Source of the DNA: Anabaena lutea FACHB-196
GTDB lineage: Bacteria > Cyanobacteriota > Cyanobacteriia > Cyanobacteriales > Nostocaceae
DNA: 64,000 nt
NCBI RefSeq assembly: GCF_014698305.1
Contig: NZ_JACJST010000020.1
Span: 1-64,000 of the forward strand
Direction: 5' to 3'
The notes beneath the pieces were generated by a model. The model did not search any database and was not told the origin of the DNA. It was given only the letters and a program-made list of their open reading frames with translations. The first letter of the stretch is position 1, and each line of letters starts with the position of its first letter. The translations under genes and the position numbers were made by a program. This document shows, piece by piece, positions 8,987 through 18,944 of the stretch.

Positions 8987-11731
8987 TTAAAGTCCTTCTC
9001 GCAAACCCATAGCAATTTTACTATGCTTTTCAATTTGTCCCATTACCTGTTTTGCCCGTTTGATTACCACCGCCGGTAAACCTGCTAATCTTCCTGCTTC
9101 TATCCCATAGGATTTATCAGCGCCACCGGGTTGAACTTGATGTAAAAAGATAATTTGATCAGGTAACTCTTTAACGGTTACTTGATAATTTGCAACATTA
9201 GAAATAATAGTAGCCAATTCATTTAACTCATGATAATGGGTAGCAAAAATCGTCCGCGATTTAATATCAACGGCTAAATATTCAGCCACAGCCCAAGCAA
9301 TTGATAAACCGTCAAAAGTTGCTGTCCCGCGTCCAATTTCATCTAATAAAACCAAAGATTGAGCAGTTGCATGATTGAGGATATTTGCAGTTTCATTCAT
9401 TTCTACCATAAACGTAGATTGACCAGTAGCTAAATCATCTACAGCCCCAACACGAGTAAAAATGCGATCGCAGATTCCCAACTTAGCAGAACGCGCCGGC
9501 ACAAAACTTCCCACCTGCGCCATTAACTGAATCAAACCCACCTGTCTTAAATAACAACTCTTCCCACTAGCATTTGGCCCCGTGAGAATCACCAAATCAG
9601 GATAGGAAGATGGGGAGGTGGGGAGATGGGGAGGTGGGGAGATGGGGAGTAAATTCTTCTTCCCTTCTTCCTTCACTTCTTTCTTCTCTTCGAGACGCTG
9701 CGCGAACGCGTCCTTTCCTTCTCCTGTCGGAGACGCTGCGCGAACGGAACGCTGCGCGAACGCACCTTCGCGGTTCGTTTCCTTCCCTCCTAACCAAGTC
9801 GAATTCGGGACAAAAAACCCAGCAGGTAAAGACTGTTCCACCACCGGGTGACGACCATCAATAACCGCAATTTCCCGTCCTGTCAGCATTTCCGGGCGAC
9901 AGTAACCTTGATGTACAGCCAAATCAGCCAAACCACATAATACATCTGCGGCGGCGACAGCGCGAGAAATATTGCGGATTATTTCGGCATGATTACCCAC
10001 TTCATCCCGTAATGCGTCAAAAATCTCATATTCCAACTGATTTAAATCATCTCGCGCTGTGAGAATTCGCGCTTCTCGTTCTTTCAAATCAGGAGTAATG
10101 TAACGTTCCTCATTTGTCAGGGTTTGTTTGCGAATGTAATTATCGGGAACTTGGTCAGATTTACTGCGGGAAATACTGATATAATAACCAAAACTCTTAT
10201 TAAATCCTACCTTCAAAGTCGGGATTCCCGTTCTCACTCTTTCATCAACTTCTAAATTCGCAATCCATTGTTGATCACTTTCTACAGTAGCTTTTCTTTC
10301 ATCCAAAAGCGCATTGATTCCTGCCCGAATTAAACCACCTTCTTTTAAATGTATAGGTGGTGATTCAACGATATGAGCGTGTAACTTTTCTGCTAGTTCT
10401 TCTAGGATAGGAGGGACTTTTTGTAAAGCTTTCAAGAAAGGTGATCGCGCATCTTCGACTAAGCGAGATAATTCAGGTAAACGGGAGAAAGAATCAGCTA
10501 AAGCCACTAAATCCCGTGCATTAGCTCTACCAGAAGCTGCTCTGACCGTTAAACGTTCTAAATCGTAAATTTGCCTTAATAAATTCCGCAAATCCTGACG
10601 CAAAGGCGTATTTTCTACTAATTCTTGAATGGTATCTTGGCGAGATTTAATTCCTTTAATATCAAGTAGCGGTTGTAACAACCATCTTCTTAAAGCCCTG
10701 CTACCCATTGCGGTGCGAGTTCTATCTAAAGCCCATAATAGAGAACCGTGAAATGTGCCATCGCGGACTGTTTGAGTAATTTCCAGGTTACGGCGGGTTT
10801 GATGATCGACAATTAAATAATCAGTCAGGGTATAGGTGCGTAATAATTGCAGGGAGACTGGATTGGCTTTTTGTGTATCTTCGATGTATTCTAAAAGACC
10901 ACCAGCGGCGCGAACGGCGAGAGGGAGATGTTCACAACCTAAACCTTCAAGCGATCGCACTTTGAATTTCTGCAATAGTTTACTTCTAGCTTCGGCTTGG
11001 GAAAAGGGAACTTGCGATCGCAAACTATAACAAAATGTAGGTGGTAAACATTGGGGAAGAGAGGGCGAAGTTTCCCCTGGACGCAGTAAACTACCTAAAT
11101 CTGGGGCGTTAGTGGGAAACAGCACTTCGGAAGGTTGTAAACGCATTAACTCCTGCGTCAGGTGTTCTAAATCACTACCTTGAGATGTGAGAAATTCCCC
11201 AGTTGAGATGTCTGCATAAGCTAAACCCCAATGATTGACAGCAATTACCACAGCCGCCAGGTAATTATTACGACTAGCTTTCAGCATTCCCTCTTCTAAT
11301 AAAGTCCCAGGTGTGAGAATGCGCGTTACTTCTCGCTTTACTAAACCAATAGCATCAGCCGAGTCTTCCACTTGGTCGCAAATCACCACAGCGTAACCTT
11401 TTTCCACCAGCAGGGTTGTGTAGCGTTCCCAAGCGTGATGCGGTACACCAGTCATAGCGACGCGTCCGACTTCACCACCGTGTTTACTGGTTAAAACTAA
11501 TTCTAGTTCTCTGGAGATAGTGACAGCATCTTGGAAGAAAGTTTCAAAAAAATCACCTACTCGGTACAGTAGCAACGCATGAGGATATTTATCCTTGACT
11601 TCTACGTAGTGCTGATACATTTTACTCAGTTTGCTACGGTCTTCTACCAGATTTGTATCGGTAAGTGGTGTGTTTGGGGGATTTGGTTCTGGTGTGGAAG
11701 TCGTCATGGTAGATGCTGAGAATTTAGGCAC
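8987..11731 (-). CDS. mutS: DNA mismatch repair protein MutS
   Basis: This 914-residue protein recognises mismatches and uses ATP to recruit downstream repair factors. The mismatch-reading motif GDFFETF lies near the N-terminus, the lever/clamp region follows, and the C-terminal ATPase has the Walker A sequence [22 protein letters not shown] and ATHYHEL. It is longer than usual because about 60 residues are inserted between the core (after [12 protein letters not shown]) and the ATPase domain; these are encoded by repeats and listed separately. Conserved blocks on both sides remain in frame, so the gene is probably functional. The gene stands alone. Confidence 0.96.
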   Translation of the reverse strand: MPKFSASTMTTSTPEPNPPNTPLTDTNLVEDRSKLSKMYQHYVEVKDKYPHALLLYRVGDFFETFFQDAVTISRELELVLTSKHGGEVGRVAMTGVPHHAWERYTTLLVEKGYAVVICDQVEDSADAIGLVKREVTRILTPGTLLEEGMLKASRNNYLAAVVIAVNHWGLAYADISTGEFLTSQGSDLEHLTQELMRLQPSEVLFPTNAPDLGSLLRPGETSPSLPQCLPPTFCYSLRSQVPFSQAEARSKLLQKFKVRSLEGLGCEHLPLAVRAAGGLLEYIEDTQKANPVSLQLLRTYTLTDYLIVDHQTRRNLEITQTVRDGTFHGSLLWALDRTRTAMGSRALRRWLLQPLLDIKGIKSRQDTIQELVENTPLRQDLRNLLRQIYDLERLTVRAASGRANARDLVALADSFSRLPELSRLVEDARSPFLKALQKVPPILEELAEKLHAHIVESPPIHLKEGGLIRAGINALLDERKATVESDQQWIANLEVDERVRTGIPTLKVGFNKSFGYYISISRSKSDQVPDNYIRKQTLTNEERYITPDLKEREARILTARDDLNQLEYEIFDALRDEVGNHAEIIRNISRAVAAADVLCGLADLAVHQGYCRPEMLTGREIAVIDGRHPVVEQSLPAGFFVPNSTWLGGKETNREGAFAQRSVRAASPTGEGKDAFAQRLEEKKEVKEEGKKNLLPISPPPHLPTSPSSYPDLVILTGPNASGKSCYLRQVGLIQLMAQVGSFVPARSAKLGICDRIFTRVGAVDDLATGQSTFMVEMNETANILNHATAQSLVLLDEIGRGTATFDGLSIAWAVAEYLAVDIKSRTIFATHYHELNELATIISNVANYQVTVKELPDQIIFLHQVQPGGADKSYGIEAGRLAGLPAVVIKRAKQVMGQIEKHSKIAMGLREGL
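9602..9786. repeat. Repeat-derived insertion inside mutS
   Basis: This stretch inside mutS consists of a GGGGAGGTGGGGAGATG purine-rich tandem run followed by three copies of a CGCTGCGCGAACG repeat. The same repeat types occur in cyanobacterial intergenic DNA. Here they are in frame and encode a charged and proline-rich linker with two GAFAQR/DAFAQR-like copies just ahead of the MutS ATPase domain. The insertion adds about 60 residues without breaking the frame. Confidence 0.75.
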
Positions 11732-11860
11732 AGATTAGGCACTCTATGCGATCATAGCTTGATGTGGGGTGCGATCGCGAAGCGCTCCGCAGGAATCGCT
11801 TAAGGTTTTTTAATTTTTTTCTCACGCAGAGGCGCAAAGGCGCAAAGAGGAAGAGAGAGA

Positions 11861-12379
11861 TTATGATTTTCTGCGATCACTACGACGTGTAAGTGGAGGT
11901 GTAGCTGGTTCATAAGCTTTCAATCCTTTATCACCTGTAAAAATTTCTACTTCAAAACCAGTGTTAGCGTAGAATTGAGCTACATTTTTAATTGTGGCAT
12001 CCCCTAGAGAAATGTTACAAGACGCTAGTGTAGGCCATTCTAAGGCTAACTCTTTCAGCTTTTCTTTGCTCCAAAGTTCATCTAACTCAGTAGTAAAAAC
12101 AGCCCAAGGTATGATTCCATCAGCTACTTTTACTAAAATATCAGCAAAAGCTTGAGCAATTTCATATCGCATTGAATTAGCTTGGGCAATATGATTGCCA
12201 GTTTCTATAATAGTTGCTAAAGGTAATATAAAATCTGTTCCTTGTTTTTCTTCTTCTTGAAACCGTATTTCAACTCTTTTTTTATCCCATTTGTCATTAT
12301 CATTACCACAGGTTTCTTTACCTGGAACACCTAGATAAACACAAAGTATTGATGTATCAATAATCAGAATCTTTCTCAT
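11861..12379 (-). CDS. PIN-domain-like nuclease paired with an AAA ATPase
   Basis: The 172 residues show a PIN-type arrangement of acidic residues: D8 in IIDTS, E59 in IIETGNH, D127 in SLGDATI and D150 in FTGDKGLKAY. PIN domains are metal-dependent RNases or DNases, often toxins or effectors. The ORF follows the AAA ATPase gene (12388-13575) with an 8-bp gap, so the two are almost certainly co-transcribed. A non-VapC PIN protein behind an SMC/OLD-like ATPase suggests a two-gene defence or toxin module. No antitoxin-like gene is adjacent. The role is inferred from motifs and context only. Confidence 0.7.
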   Translation of the reverse strand: MRKILIIDTSILCVYLGVPGKETCGNDNDKWDKKRVEIRFQEEEKQGTDFILPLATIIETGNHIAQANSMRYEIAQAFADILVKVADGIIPWAVFTTELDELWSKEKLKELALEWPTLASCNISLGDATIKNVAQFYANTGFEVEIFTGDKGLKAYEPATPPLTRRSDRRKS

Positions 12380-12387
12380 AATATGCT

Positions 12388-13575
12388 TTACTTTTGATTA
12401 GAAAGACTCTTTTCAATTGCGCCTTTAGTGGCTAATCTTCCCAAAGTACCTGATGCTAGTAACAGGGGCAGATTTTCAATATCTTCTAAAAGTGTAAGTT
12501 TACTTTCTCCGGTTTCCGAATCTCGATGTGCAACAACTACAAAGGGAACTATTTCTGAACCGAAAGCATCAAGTAAAGCTGGGTTATGGGTAGTGAGTAA
12601 AATATCAATATTGCGTTTACTGCCAATTTCTTTTAATATTTTTACCAGTAATGCTGCGCGGGAAGGATGTAAACCATTATCTATTTCTTCAATTACAATT
12701 TGACTACCTTCTGGGCGTGTGAGTAATGCTGTGAGAATGGCTAGAAAGCGCAATGTTCCATCTGACATACTTCTAGCATCAATTTCTGTGATTTCTCCTG
12801 GTTTCCATTCTTCTTGGCAATATAGCATAGCATCATTTCTGAATCTACCAACTTTTTCAGCCCATACTTTTTTAATATCACCTTCCGGTAAATATTTTAT
12901 GTATTCAGATAAAGTTGATTCTACTTGTGCTTTTTGTTCATCAGTTAATGCTGCTATTACACCGGCGATATTTGAAGAATCACTTTCTAGAGTTTCAGAT
13001 AAGTGTGAATAATCACGCATCTTAGAAGGAATAGGATTGAGAATAAAAATATTTTGAATTGCTTCTAATATTTGAGTAATATTGTTATCTGATTCGCCAG
13101 ATTCTTCATCTAAAAATTCCAACTTCATGGGAATAGTTTTATTTTGTGATAAACTATATCCATAAGTCAATTTATACAAGTAATAACTATCTACATAGTT
13201 CTGATTATTATTTTTATACTCTTGAGTTAATATAGAATTTTCTAAAATACGAGCCAAAGGTTGTGTCGCTACTTCTATATTATAAATATAATCAATGTCA
13301 CTATCTTTTAACTGAACTGAAGCTTTTAGTGAGAATTTATTTTCAGGTTTGTGTGCTGCCCATTCTACTCCACCACGAATAGCAGGAAGCATTTTATCGC
13401 CTGCTAAAGCAGTTTTAACATCTTCACCTCTAGCTATTCTTTGTAAAAATTCCAAAGCTTCAACCACATTAGATTTACCACTTGCATTAGTTCCAATCAG
13501 AACCGTCAAAGGATCAAGTGGAAGTTCAGCATAACGGAAACTTTTCCAATTTTCGAGAATGAGTTTTTTCAGCAT
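12388..13575 (-). CDS. AAA (OLD/SMC-like) ATPase, defence-type
   Basis: This is an ABC/SMC-like ATPase of the AAA_15/AAA_21 group. Walker A GTNASGKS lies at residues 28-35, the signature-like SMSDGTLRFLAIL in the C-terminal half, and the Walker B region is IVIEEIDNGLHPS, followed by LLTTHNPALLD. The start chosen is ATG at 13575; an in-frame TTG lies 12 bp upstream. It leads a two-gene operon with the PIN-like protein downstream. ATPases of this class act with nuclease partners in systems such as Gabija, PARIS, Septu and RloA-type modules. A second ATPase pair of similar design follows upstream, so the region looks like a small defence island. Confidence 0.82.
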   Translation of the reverse strand: MLKKLILENWKSFRYAELPLDPLTVLIGTNASGKSNVVEALEFLQRIARGEDVKTALAGDKMLPAIRGGVEWAAHKPENKFSLKASVQLKDSDIDYIYNIEVATQPLARILENSILTQEYKNNNQNYVDSYYLYKLTYGYSLSQNKTIPMKLEFLDEESGESDNNITQILEAIQNIFILNPIPSKMRDYSHLSETLESDSSNIAGVIAALTDEQKAQVESTLSEYIKYLPEGDIKKVWAEKVGRFRNDAMLYCQEEWKPGEITEIDARSMSDGTLRFLAILTALLTRPEGSQIVIEEIDNGLHPSRAALLVKILKEIGSKRNIDILLTTHNPALLDAFGSEIVPFVVVAHRDSETGESKLTLLEDIENLPLLLASGTLGRLATKGAIEKSLSNQK

Positions 13576-13608
13576 AATCAACACCAAATATATTTTAGTT
13601 TAATCAAG

Positions 13609-13704
13609 CAGGGAATTAATTCCCTGTCTCATAGCTGAAGTCGGTTCAAACCGACTATTTCTATCTCCATAAATTATAATATATATAGTAGGTTTTAACC
13701 TACT
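13609..13704. repeat. Cluster of three short palindromes
   Basis: The gap between the two ATPase modules holds three near-perfect palindromes: CAGGGAATTAATTCCCTG (13609-13626), AGTCGGTTCAAACCGACT (13639-13656) and AGTAGGTTTTAACCTACT (13687-13704). The last two follow one pattern, AGTNGGTTNNAACCNACT, with compensating changes in both arms, as expected for a maintained hairpin or a symmetric binding site. Confidence 0.65.
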
Positions 13705-13791
13705 TGAACTATTAGCAAGGAAATTCATTTCCGGGCGGGTGTAGCAGCTAACAGAAGAATTGATATATTTATAATATGAATCAAATTGTCT

Positions 13792-14436
13792 CTATTTTGC
13801 GTCAGTGTTACTAGTTGATTCAGTCATTTTTGATATGATAGTTTTAAAAAGGCGATCGCAATAAGGGGAAGCTTGACAAACCTTAGATACATCTAGCAAT
13901 TCTAACAGTTTATAGGCGTGTTTTATTTTGTGATATTCTCCCTTAGTGGTATTAGCCGTAGCAGTTTTAAGAGTAGGTTCTAAATTATCTTTTGCAATAG
14001 TTTCCACATTAGCATTTTTGGGAATAGCATTTTCTTTAAATCCCTGTCCATAAAATTTTTTCAGAGTTTCAATATCAGCAATAAACCAAGCTTCCATTGT
14101 TTGTACCATTAAATGGCAATTATCATCATCAACTCCTGCTGGTTTATCCCAATTATCCCTAAATTTCAAATGTTCCCAAGGAGAGTTTATTTTCACAGGT
14201 GCTTCTGCATCAACTAGTAATACATTAAAAGCATCGGGATGAGATTTTAAAGCATTTTTAAAGTCACGGAAGGCATTATTACGAGTACCGCAGATAGTGA
14301 TATTCCATTTAATCTTCTTGCTTTTTGCCAATTCTACTAATGGTTTGAAAAACTGACTAAATCCCTGTCTAATTAAAGATTTTGTTTTTTGGCTATCACC
14401 ACCACCTTCTATATAAATACGAACTTCTTTTACCAT
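13792..14436 (-). CDS. DUF4276-like (TOPRIM-type) protein paired with an AAA ATPase
   Basis: The 214 residues resemble DUF4276/RloB-like proteins: YIEGGGDSQ near the N-terminus, a central VLLVDAEAPV strand, and the typical MVQTMEAWFIAD phrase. The glutamate and aspartates fit a TOPRIM-like nuclease fold. The ATG at 14436 overlaps the end of the upstream ATPase gene by 7 bp, indicating translational coupling. In known analogues (OLD and TOPRIM nucleases, PARIS) an SMC-like ATPase controls a TOPRIM effector, and I infer the same arrangement here. The family call is by eye and moderately sure. Confidence 0.68.
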   Translation of the reverse strand: MVKEVRIYIEGGGDSQKTKSLIRQGFSQFFKPLVELAKSKKIKWNITICGTRNNAFRDFKNALKSHPDAFNVLLVDAEAPVKINSPWEHLKFRDNWDKPAGVDDDNCHLMVQTMEAWFIADIETLKKFYGQGFKENAIPKNANVETIAKDNLEPTLKTATANTTKGEYHKIKHAYKLLELLDVSKVCQASPYCDRLFKTIISKMTESTSNTDAK

Positions 14437-15623
14437 CTATTTCCCCCTATTTCACCCATCCGCCATAAATCTCCTAAAGTATAATTTTCTAACCAATTTT
14501 TTAGTTTATCAGGTTCAAGCCGACGGAGGTGAGTTCCTGTATCATCTCTTTCACAAACTATCACTGATTCAGGATATTCACTCAAAGCAGAAACTAAAGT
14601 ATCAGAGTGAGTAGTTATAATTAATTGTGTTCTCTGAGATGCTTCTATTAACATTTCTGCAATAGTTGGTAAAATATCTGGATGTAAACCAATTTCTGGT
14701 TCTTCAATACAAATTAAAGGTGGTGGAGTTGGATCTAAAAGTAAAGCCATTAAAAATAAATAACGCAGTGTTCCATCAGATAAACGATTTGCAGAAATTG
14801 GTTGAATCAAACCTTCTTCCCGAATGAATATTTGTACCGTACCACCATATATTCTTACATCTAAGTCTTCGGCTTCTTCATAGAATTTTTGCAAACATTC
14901 AATAATTTTTCTATTACCTAATTTATATTTTAAATCATTTAAAACTAGACCTAAATTACTCGCATCTTCTAATAAAGGATGTTGTGGTAAATCAGCTTTT
15001 TGAGCATTTCTTGGTTCTGAATATCGCCCCATTTGCCAATGACGATATAAACCTATTTTAGAAAATTCTGTACTCAGATAAGAAAGTTCAGGATATAAAT
15101 CAGGATCTTTCCTCTGAGATAAAACTGACTGATCTGGAATTAAATCTTCTCTGCGGAGATGTCTTTCAAATCTCTCACTATCATCCTTGATTTTGTTGAT
15201 ATTTAAAACAGGACGACCATTTTGATAACGATAATAAAAATATACATCTTTTTGACCTTCATAAGCTTGTTCATTTTGTAGGAATTCATCCACTAATTCT
15301 AGTCTTTGTCCTACTTCTGTGAGACTTAATTGGTAATGTAGATTTTTCTCGTGTCTTTCTGGATAATTTAAGATCACATCTATATTAGCTATAGAACTAC
15401 CTTTCCATAAAAATTCATTGATACCTCCACCTTGACGAAATGGTGCTGGTAAATCTGTCGGTGTTGCTTTTAGAATACTAATAGCTTCTATCAAATTAGA
15501 CTTACCAACAGTATTACGACCAATTAACAAATTTAGCGGTTCTAATTTTATTTCTTCCCCCTCACTTCCATAGGAAAGAAAGTTTGTTAATTTAATTTTG
15601 TGAATAAATCTTTTACCGTCCAT
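14430..15623 (-). CDS. AAA (RloA/OLD-like) ATPase
   Basis: This 397-residue SMC-like ATPase has Walker A GRNTVGKS at residues 35-42, RLSDGTLRYLFLMALLL as signature region, and Walker B LICIEEPEIGLHPD followed by QLIITTHSDTLV. ATG at 15623 has a good GGAGAAGTAA ribosome binding site. It is the first gene of a two-gene operon whose second gene encodes the DUF4276-like protein. It is only distantly similar to the neighbouring ATPase at 12388-13575, so the two pairs are not a recent tandem duplication. Confidence 0.82.
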   Translation of the reverse strand: MDGKRFIHKIKLTNFLSYGSEGEEIKLEPLNLLIGRNTVGKSNLIEAISILKATPTDLPAPFRQGGGINEFLWKGSSIANIDVILNYPERHEKNLHYQLSLTEVGQRLELVDEFLQNEQAYEGQKDVYFYYRYQNGRPVLNINKIKDDSERFERHLRREDLIPDQSVLSQRKDPDLYPELSYLSTEFSKIGLYRHWQMGRYSEPRNAQKADLPQHPLLEDASNLGLVLNDLKYKLGNRKIIECLQKFYEEAEDLDVRIYGGTVQIFIREEGLIQPISANRLSDGTLRYLFLMALLLDPTPPPLICIEEPEIGLHPDILPTIAEMLIEASQRTQLIITTHSDTLVSALSEYPESVIVCERDDTGTHLRRLEPDKLKNWLENYTLGDLWRMGEIGGNRW

Positions 15624-15680
15624 TTACTTCTCCTATTTACTCATCTAAACTTTATCAAAATTCTCACCCTCAAACAAACC

Positions 15681-16775
15681 TCAGCGAACCTCTGCGTTAA
15701 CCTCAGCGCTCCTCTGCGTTTCAATTACCTCCTCAACCTTCCTCAACTCACCCACGCGCCAACTATCAGCAAGATCCTTAATAAAACTAGCGATAGGAAT
15801 AGCCACCAACAAACCCAAAACACCGCCCAACTTCGCACCCAACAACAAAGAAATCACCACCCAAACAGGATTTAAACCAGTCAAACTTCCTAAAAGACGT
15901 GGTGCGACAATATTAGAATTTACTTGATCAATAGCCACAGCAATAGCCGCAACTTCTACCCCTTCCCAAAAATTTTCTAAAGCCACCAACAAACTAACAA
16001 TACCAATACCTATCCCTGTACCAAAAGGGAAAAGAGAGAAAAAGCCAATAGCAATTCCAAAAAGTAAAGCTAAAGGAACACGCAGCGCCACAAATGCTAA
16101 TGTCACTGTCACCGCTAAAACAGCGCCTAATGTTGCTTGTCCGATGAAATAATTTTGGAAATCTTCTCGGAGTAATTCTCTCACTTTTGTACCGATTTGG
16201 GGCGGAAACCATTGATAAATTCCATCCCACAAACGTTCACCATTTAATATCAGGTAAATAGTTAATACTACCGCCAGCACAATATTAACTAAAACGCCAA
16301 TAGTATCAAAAGCAAAACCCAGAATTTTACCAGTAAAAGACTGAAATTGATTAGAAATTCTTTCTAAGATTTGAGTAGCTAAACCACTGACATTTACAGG
16401 TAACTGTTGTGTAGCTGCCCAATTGAGGAAAGCTTCTAATTGTTGATTCCCTGAATCAATCCAAGCAGGGAGAATATTAACGAATTCATTCAGTTGTGCG
16501 AAAATTAGCGGCAGCAAGATAACTCCTACAGCCCCTAAAATAACTACAGCTAATAGTAATACTCCGACAATTGCTAAGTTACGCGGTACTCCCCGTTTAT
16601 GAAAAAATTTAATCGGATAATCCAAGACAAAAGCTAGTAAAATAGCACTAGCAACTAAACTTACCAAAGGTTGAAAATACTGTACAACCTGAATTAATAA
16701 CCAACCGTTAAGAATGGCAACGGGAAAGGCTAATCCCACACTTAACCAGCGGGGTAGTTTGTTGACTGTTTGCAT
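15681..16775 (-). CDS. AI-2E/PerM family membrane permease
   Basis: A polytopic membrane protein of about 364 residues with the AI-2E transporter (PerM/TqsA-like) pattern: paired N-terminal helices, a long central amphipathic region (residues about 110-170), and C-terminal glycine-rich helices such as LLGAKLGGVLGLLVAIP. Substrates of the cyanobacterial members are unknown. ATG at 16775 is chosen because GGAG sits 8 bp upstream; a GTG lies 9 bp further up. The last 20 or so residues are encoded by the intergenic repeat type CTCTGCGTT/CCTCAGCG, so the native C-terminus was probably altered by repeat invasion. Confidence 0.88.
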   Translation of the reverse strand: MQTVNKLPRWLSVGLAFPVAILNGWLLIQVVQYFQPLVSLVASAILLAFVLDYPIKFFHKRGVPRNLAIVGVLLLAVVILGAVGVILLPLIFAQLNEFVNILPAWIDSGNQQLEAFLNWAATQQLPVNVSGLATQILERISNQFQSFTGKILGFAFDTIGVLVNIVLAVVLTIYLILNGERLWDGIYQWFPPQIGTKVRELLREDFQNYFIGQATLGAVLAVTVTLAFVALRVPLALLFGIAIGFFSLFPFGTGIGIGIVSLLVALENFWEGVEVAAIAVAIDQVNSNIVAPRLLGSLTGLNPVWVVISLLLGAKLGGVLGLLVAIPIASFIKDLADSWRVGELRKVEEVIETQRSAEVNAEVR

Positions 16776-16883
16776 TAGATTCACTCCACCACAGTTATAA
16801 GTTTATTGGGGTATCAGATGACTGCTTCTCTGTGTAATATCATTGTTTTATTAACTTAACCTCTCCCTCTTGCAGCAGATTCT

Positions 16884-17327
16884 TTAATTGCTTTCGGGAA
16901 AACTTTTGTTAATAAAGTCCAGCATAATGCGTTGGTGCATATCTCCAAATGGCCGCACTTCACCGGCTATGGAAGAATAACAACTACCCTGACGAATATC
17001 ATCTGGTGTCAATAAACCCATATCCCAGCCTTCGTTTAGCACTAATTGATCTAATCCCACTAATAAAGGTGCTTGAAAAACATGGCGAACGGCTTTTTCA
17101 TTGGGATAAACGCCGAATTTGGTAAAAGAAGGTAACTCATAACCGATTTCTTCGATAATTTCTCGGACAAGTGCTATCTCTGGGGTTTCACCAGGTTCGA
17201 GATGTCCACCAAACAGCCCCCAAGATCCAGGATAGTTAATACCGGGAATGTCGTCTCGCAATTGCATGAGAAATTTGCCGTTTTGGTAGAGAATAGCGAT
17301 CGCAACATGAGGTACTTGATTACTCAT
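16884..17327 (-). CDS. NUDIX hydrolase
   Basis: A 147-residue protein with a complete Nudix box: GGHLEPGETPEIALVREI continuing into IEEIGYEL (Gx5Ex7REUxEExGU). These enzymes hydrolyse nucleoside diphosphates linked to another moiety. The substrate cannot be read from the sequence. It lies 2 bp downstream of the small lipoprotein gene on the same strand, so the two may be co-transcribed. Confidence 0.92.
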   Translation of the reverse strand: MSNQVPHVAIAILYQNGKFLMQLRDDIPGINYPGSWGLFGGHLEPGETPEIALVREIIEEIGYELPSFTKFGVYPNEKAVRHVFQAPLLVGLDQLVLNEGWDMGLLTPDDIRQGSCYSSIAGEVRPFGDMHQRIMLDFINKSFPESN

Positions 17328-17329
17328 AA

Positions 17330-17746
17330 TTATTCTTCTTCTAGGTAAACTTCCCCGTACTCTTTGCCGGCTAAAGGGATACTTTGGTATCTTACCTTAC
17401 CCTTAAATATTACCTGTTGTCCCACTTGGAGATTGTTTTGATGAGTGAGAACCCAGATTTTGCCTGTTGAGTCGTTAATTTGATAAGCTTTCTGCTTAAT
17501 TAGGGGAGCTTCCTTTTCTACCTTACCTTGGATGTAAACTGTGGTCTGATTCTTTGATGCTGGTTTAATTTCTCGAATCGGCGTGGCATTAGCACTAAGT
17601 ATCAGGTTACTGGTAGCAGAATTTCTCGAATTACTACAACCATAAAGTTCAAATACCAGCAAACAAGCCAATACTAGATGAAAGAACCTTAGAGAAGAAA
17701 TTTTTGCTTGTTGCCTCAAACCAAGCCATTTAAATAATTTTTCCAT
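17330..17746 (-). CDS. Small lipoprotein with OB-fold-like domain
   Basis: The first 40 residues form a basic N-region, a hydrophobic segment (FHLVLACLLVFEL) and a lipobox-like YGC, suggesting a lipid-anchored exported protein. The remaining 90 residues alternate strands in a pattern (TVYIQGKVEK..., GKIWVLTHQ..., VGQQVIFKGKVRY) like the bacterial OB-fold family that binds oligosaccharides or nucleic acids. It sits upstream of the Nudix gene and diverges from folD. Function unknown. Confidence 0.65.
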   Translation of the reverse strand: MEKLFKWLGLRQQAKISSLRFFHLVLACLLVFELYGCSNSRNSATSNLILSANATPIREIKPASKNQTTVYIQGKVEKEAPLIKQKAYQINDSTGKIWVLTHQNNLQVGQQVIFKGKVRYQSIPLAGKEYGEVYLEEE

Positions 17747-17885
17747 TTATGCTTACCTTATCGCCAGGTTCCATTCATCCTAGCCATAGATTAAGCTGTT
17801 GGGCTGACAAATTGAACTTTTCAGCAAGCTTCACTTGGGGGCTGCTAGGGATTTAAAATAAAGGCCGATCCTCTCTGCAATTGTC

Positions 17886-18764
17886 ATGGAAACAAAAACT
17901 GCCAAACTGCTCGATGGTAAAGCATTAGCGGAAAAAATTTACAAAGAACTAGCTGCGACTATTGCAGAATTAAAACCCAAAATCGGTCGTCCCCCTGGTT
18001 TAGCAGTGCTAATGGTTGGTGATAATCCAGCCTCAGCAGCTTATGTCCGCAACAAGGAAAAAACCTGCGCGAAAGTGGGTATTACCTCCTTTGGTCAGTA
18101 TTTTCCTACCAACACTACCTTCACAGAACTAGAAGCGGTGATAGCACAACTTAACCAAGATGAACAGGTGGATGGAATTCTGGTACAGTTACCTTTACCT
18201 GGACATTTAGATAGCATCGCTCTTTTACATCAAATAGAACCCGACAAAGACGTAGACGGACTACACGCGGTTAACTTAGGACGACTGGTGCGGGGAGAAG
18301 CAGGTTTACGCAGTTGTACCCCAGCTGGTGTCATGCGACTACTGGAAGAATATAAAATTCCCCTGGAGGGAAAACAGGCAGTAGTGGTAGGACGAAGTAT
18401 TTTGGTAGGTAAGCCCATGGCCTTGATGCTATTAGAGGCTAATGCTACAGTTACTATCGCTCATTCGCGATCGCAAGACTTAAAAACTATCACCCAAAAT
18501 GCTGATATTCTCATTGCAGCAGCAGGTCTTCCCGGATTAATCACTGCTGATATGGTGAAACCGGGCGCTGTTGTGGTAGATGTGGGGATAAATCGTCTCA
18601 CTGATAGCAGTGGCAAAAGTCATTTAGTCGGTGATATCGACTTTGCAGCAACTGCTAGGGTGGCAGAATATCTCACCCCAGTCCCTGGTGGCATTGGACC
18701 GATGACGGTTGCTATGTTATTGCAAAATACAGTATCTAGCTATTTACAAGCCACAAACCATTAA
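17886..18764 (+). CDS. folD: Bifunctional methylene-THF dehydrogenase/cyclohydrolase FolD
   Basis: The 292 residues have the usual FolD length and signatures: the [14 protein letters not shown] catalytic lysine region, [40 protein letters not shown] of the NADP-binding fold, and the C-terminal [14 protein letters not shown]. It interconverts 5,10-methylene- and 10-formyl-tetrahydrofolate in the cytoplasm. It is followed on the same strand by crtE and DUF212, an order seen in many cyanobacteria. Confidence 0.97.
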   Translation: METKTAKLLDGKALAEKIYKELAATIAELKPKIGRPPGLAVLMVGDNPASAAYVRNKEKTCAKVGITSFGQYFPTNTTFTELEAVIAQLNQDEQVDGILVQLPLPGHLDSIALLHQIEPDKDVDGLHAVNLGRLVRGEAGLRSCTPAGVMRLLEEYKIPLEGKQAVVVGRSILVGKPMALMLLEANATVTIAHSRSQDLKTITQNADILIAAAGLPGLITADMVKPGAVVVDVGINRLTDSSGKSHLVGDIDFAATARVAEYLTPVPGGIGPMTVAMLLQNTVSSYLQATNH

Positions 18765-18944
18765 TGAGTGATAATTATTCCTAACTAACTGTGCCGATTT
18801 GAGATTTTTTTGTCAATTCCCCTAGTTTCAACTATGGAATAAATCTAAAATCCCAAATTGAATCATGAGTGAGTGTTTCTGCCCCAGCACACCGTAAAAT
18901 TGTCACACATATCTCAAGCAACCGAAAATTTTAGGATCTGAAGA

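Noticed and set aside
9597-9864. Open frames on both strands inside mutS
   Set aside because: They arise from the repeat insertion, while the mutS frame retains conserved motifs on both sides.
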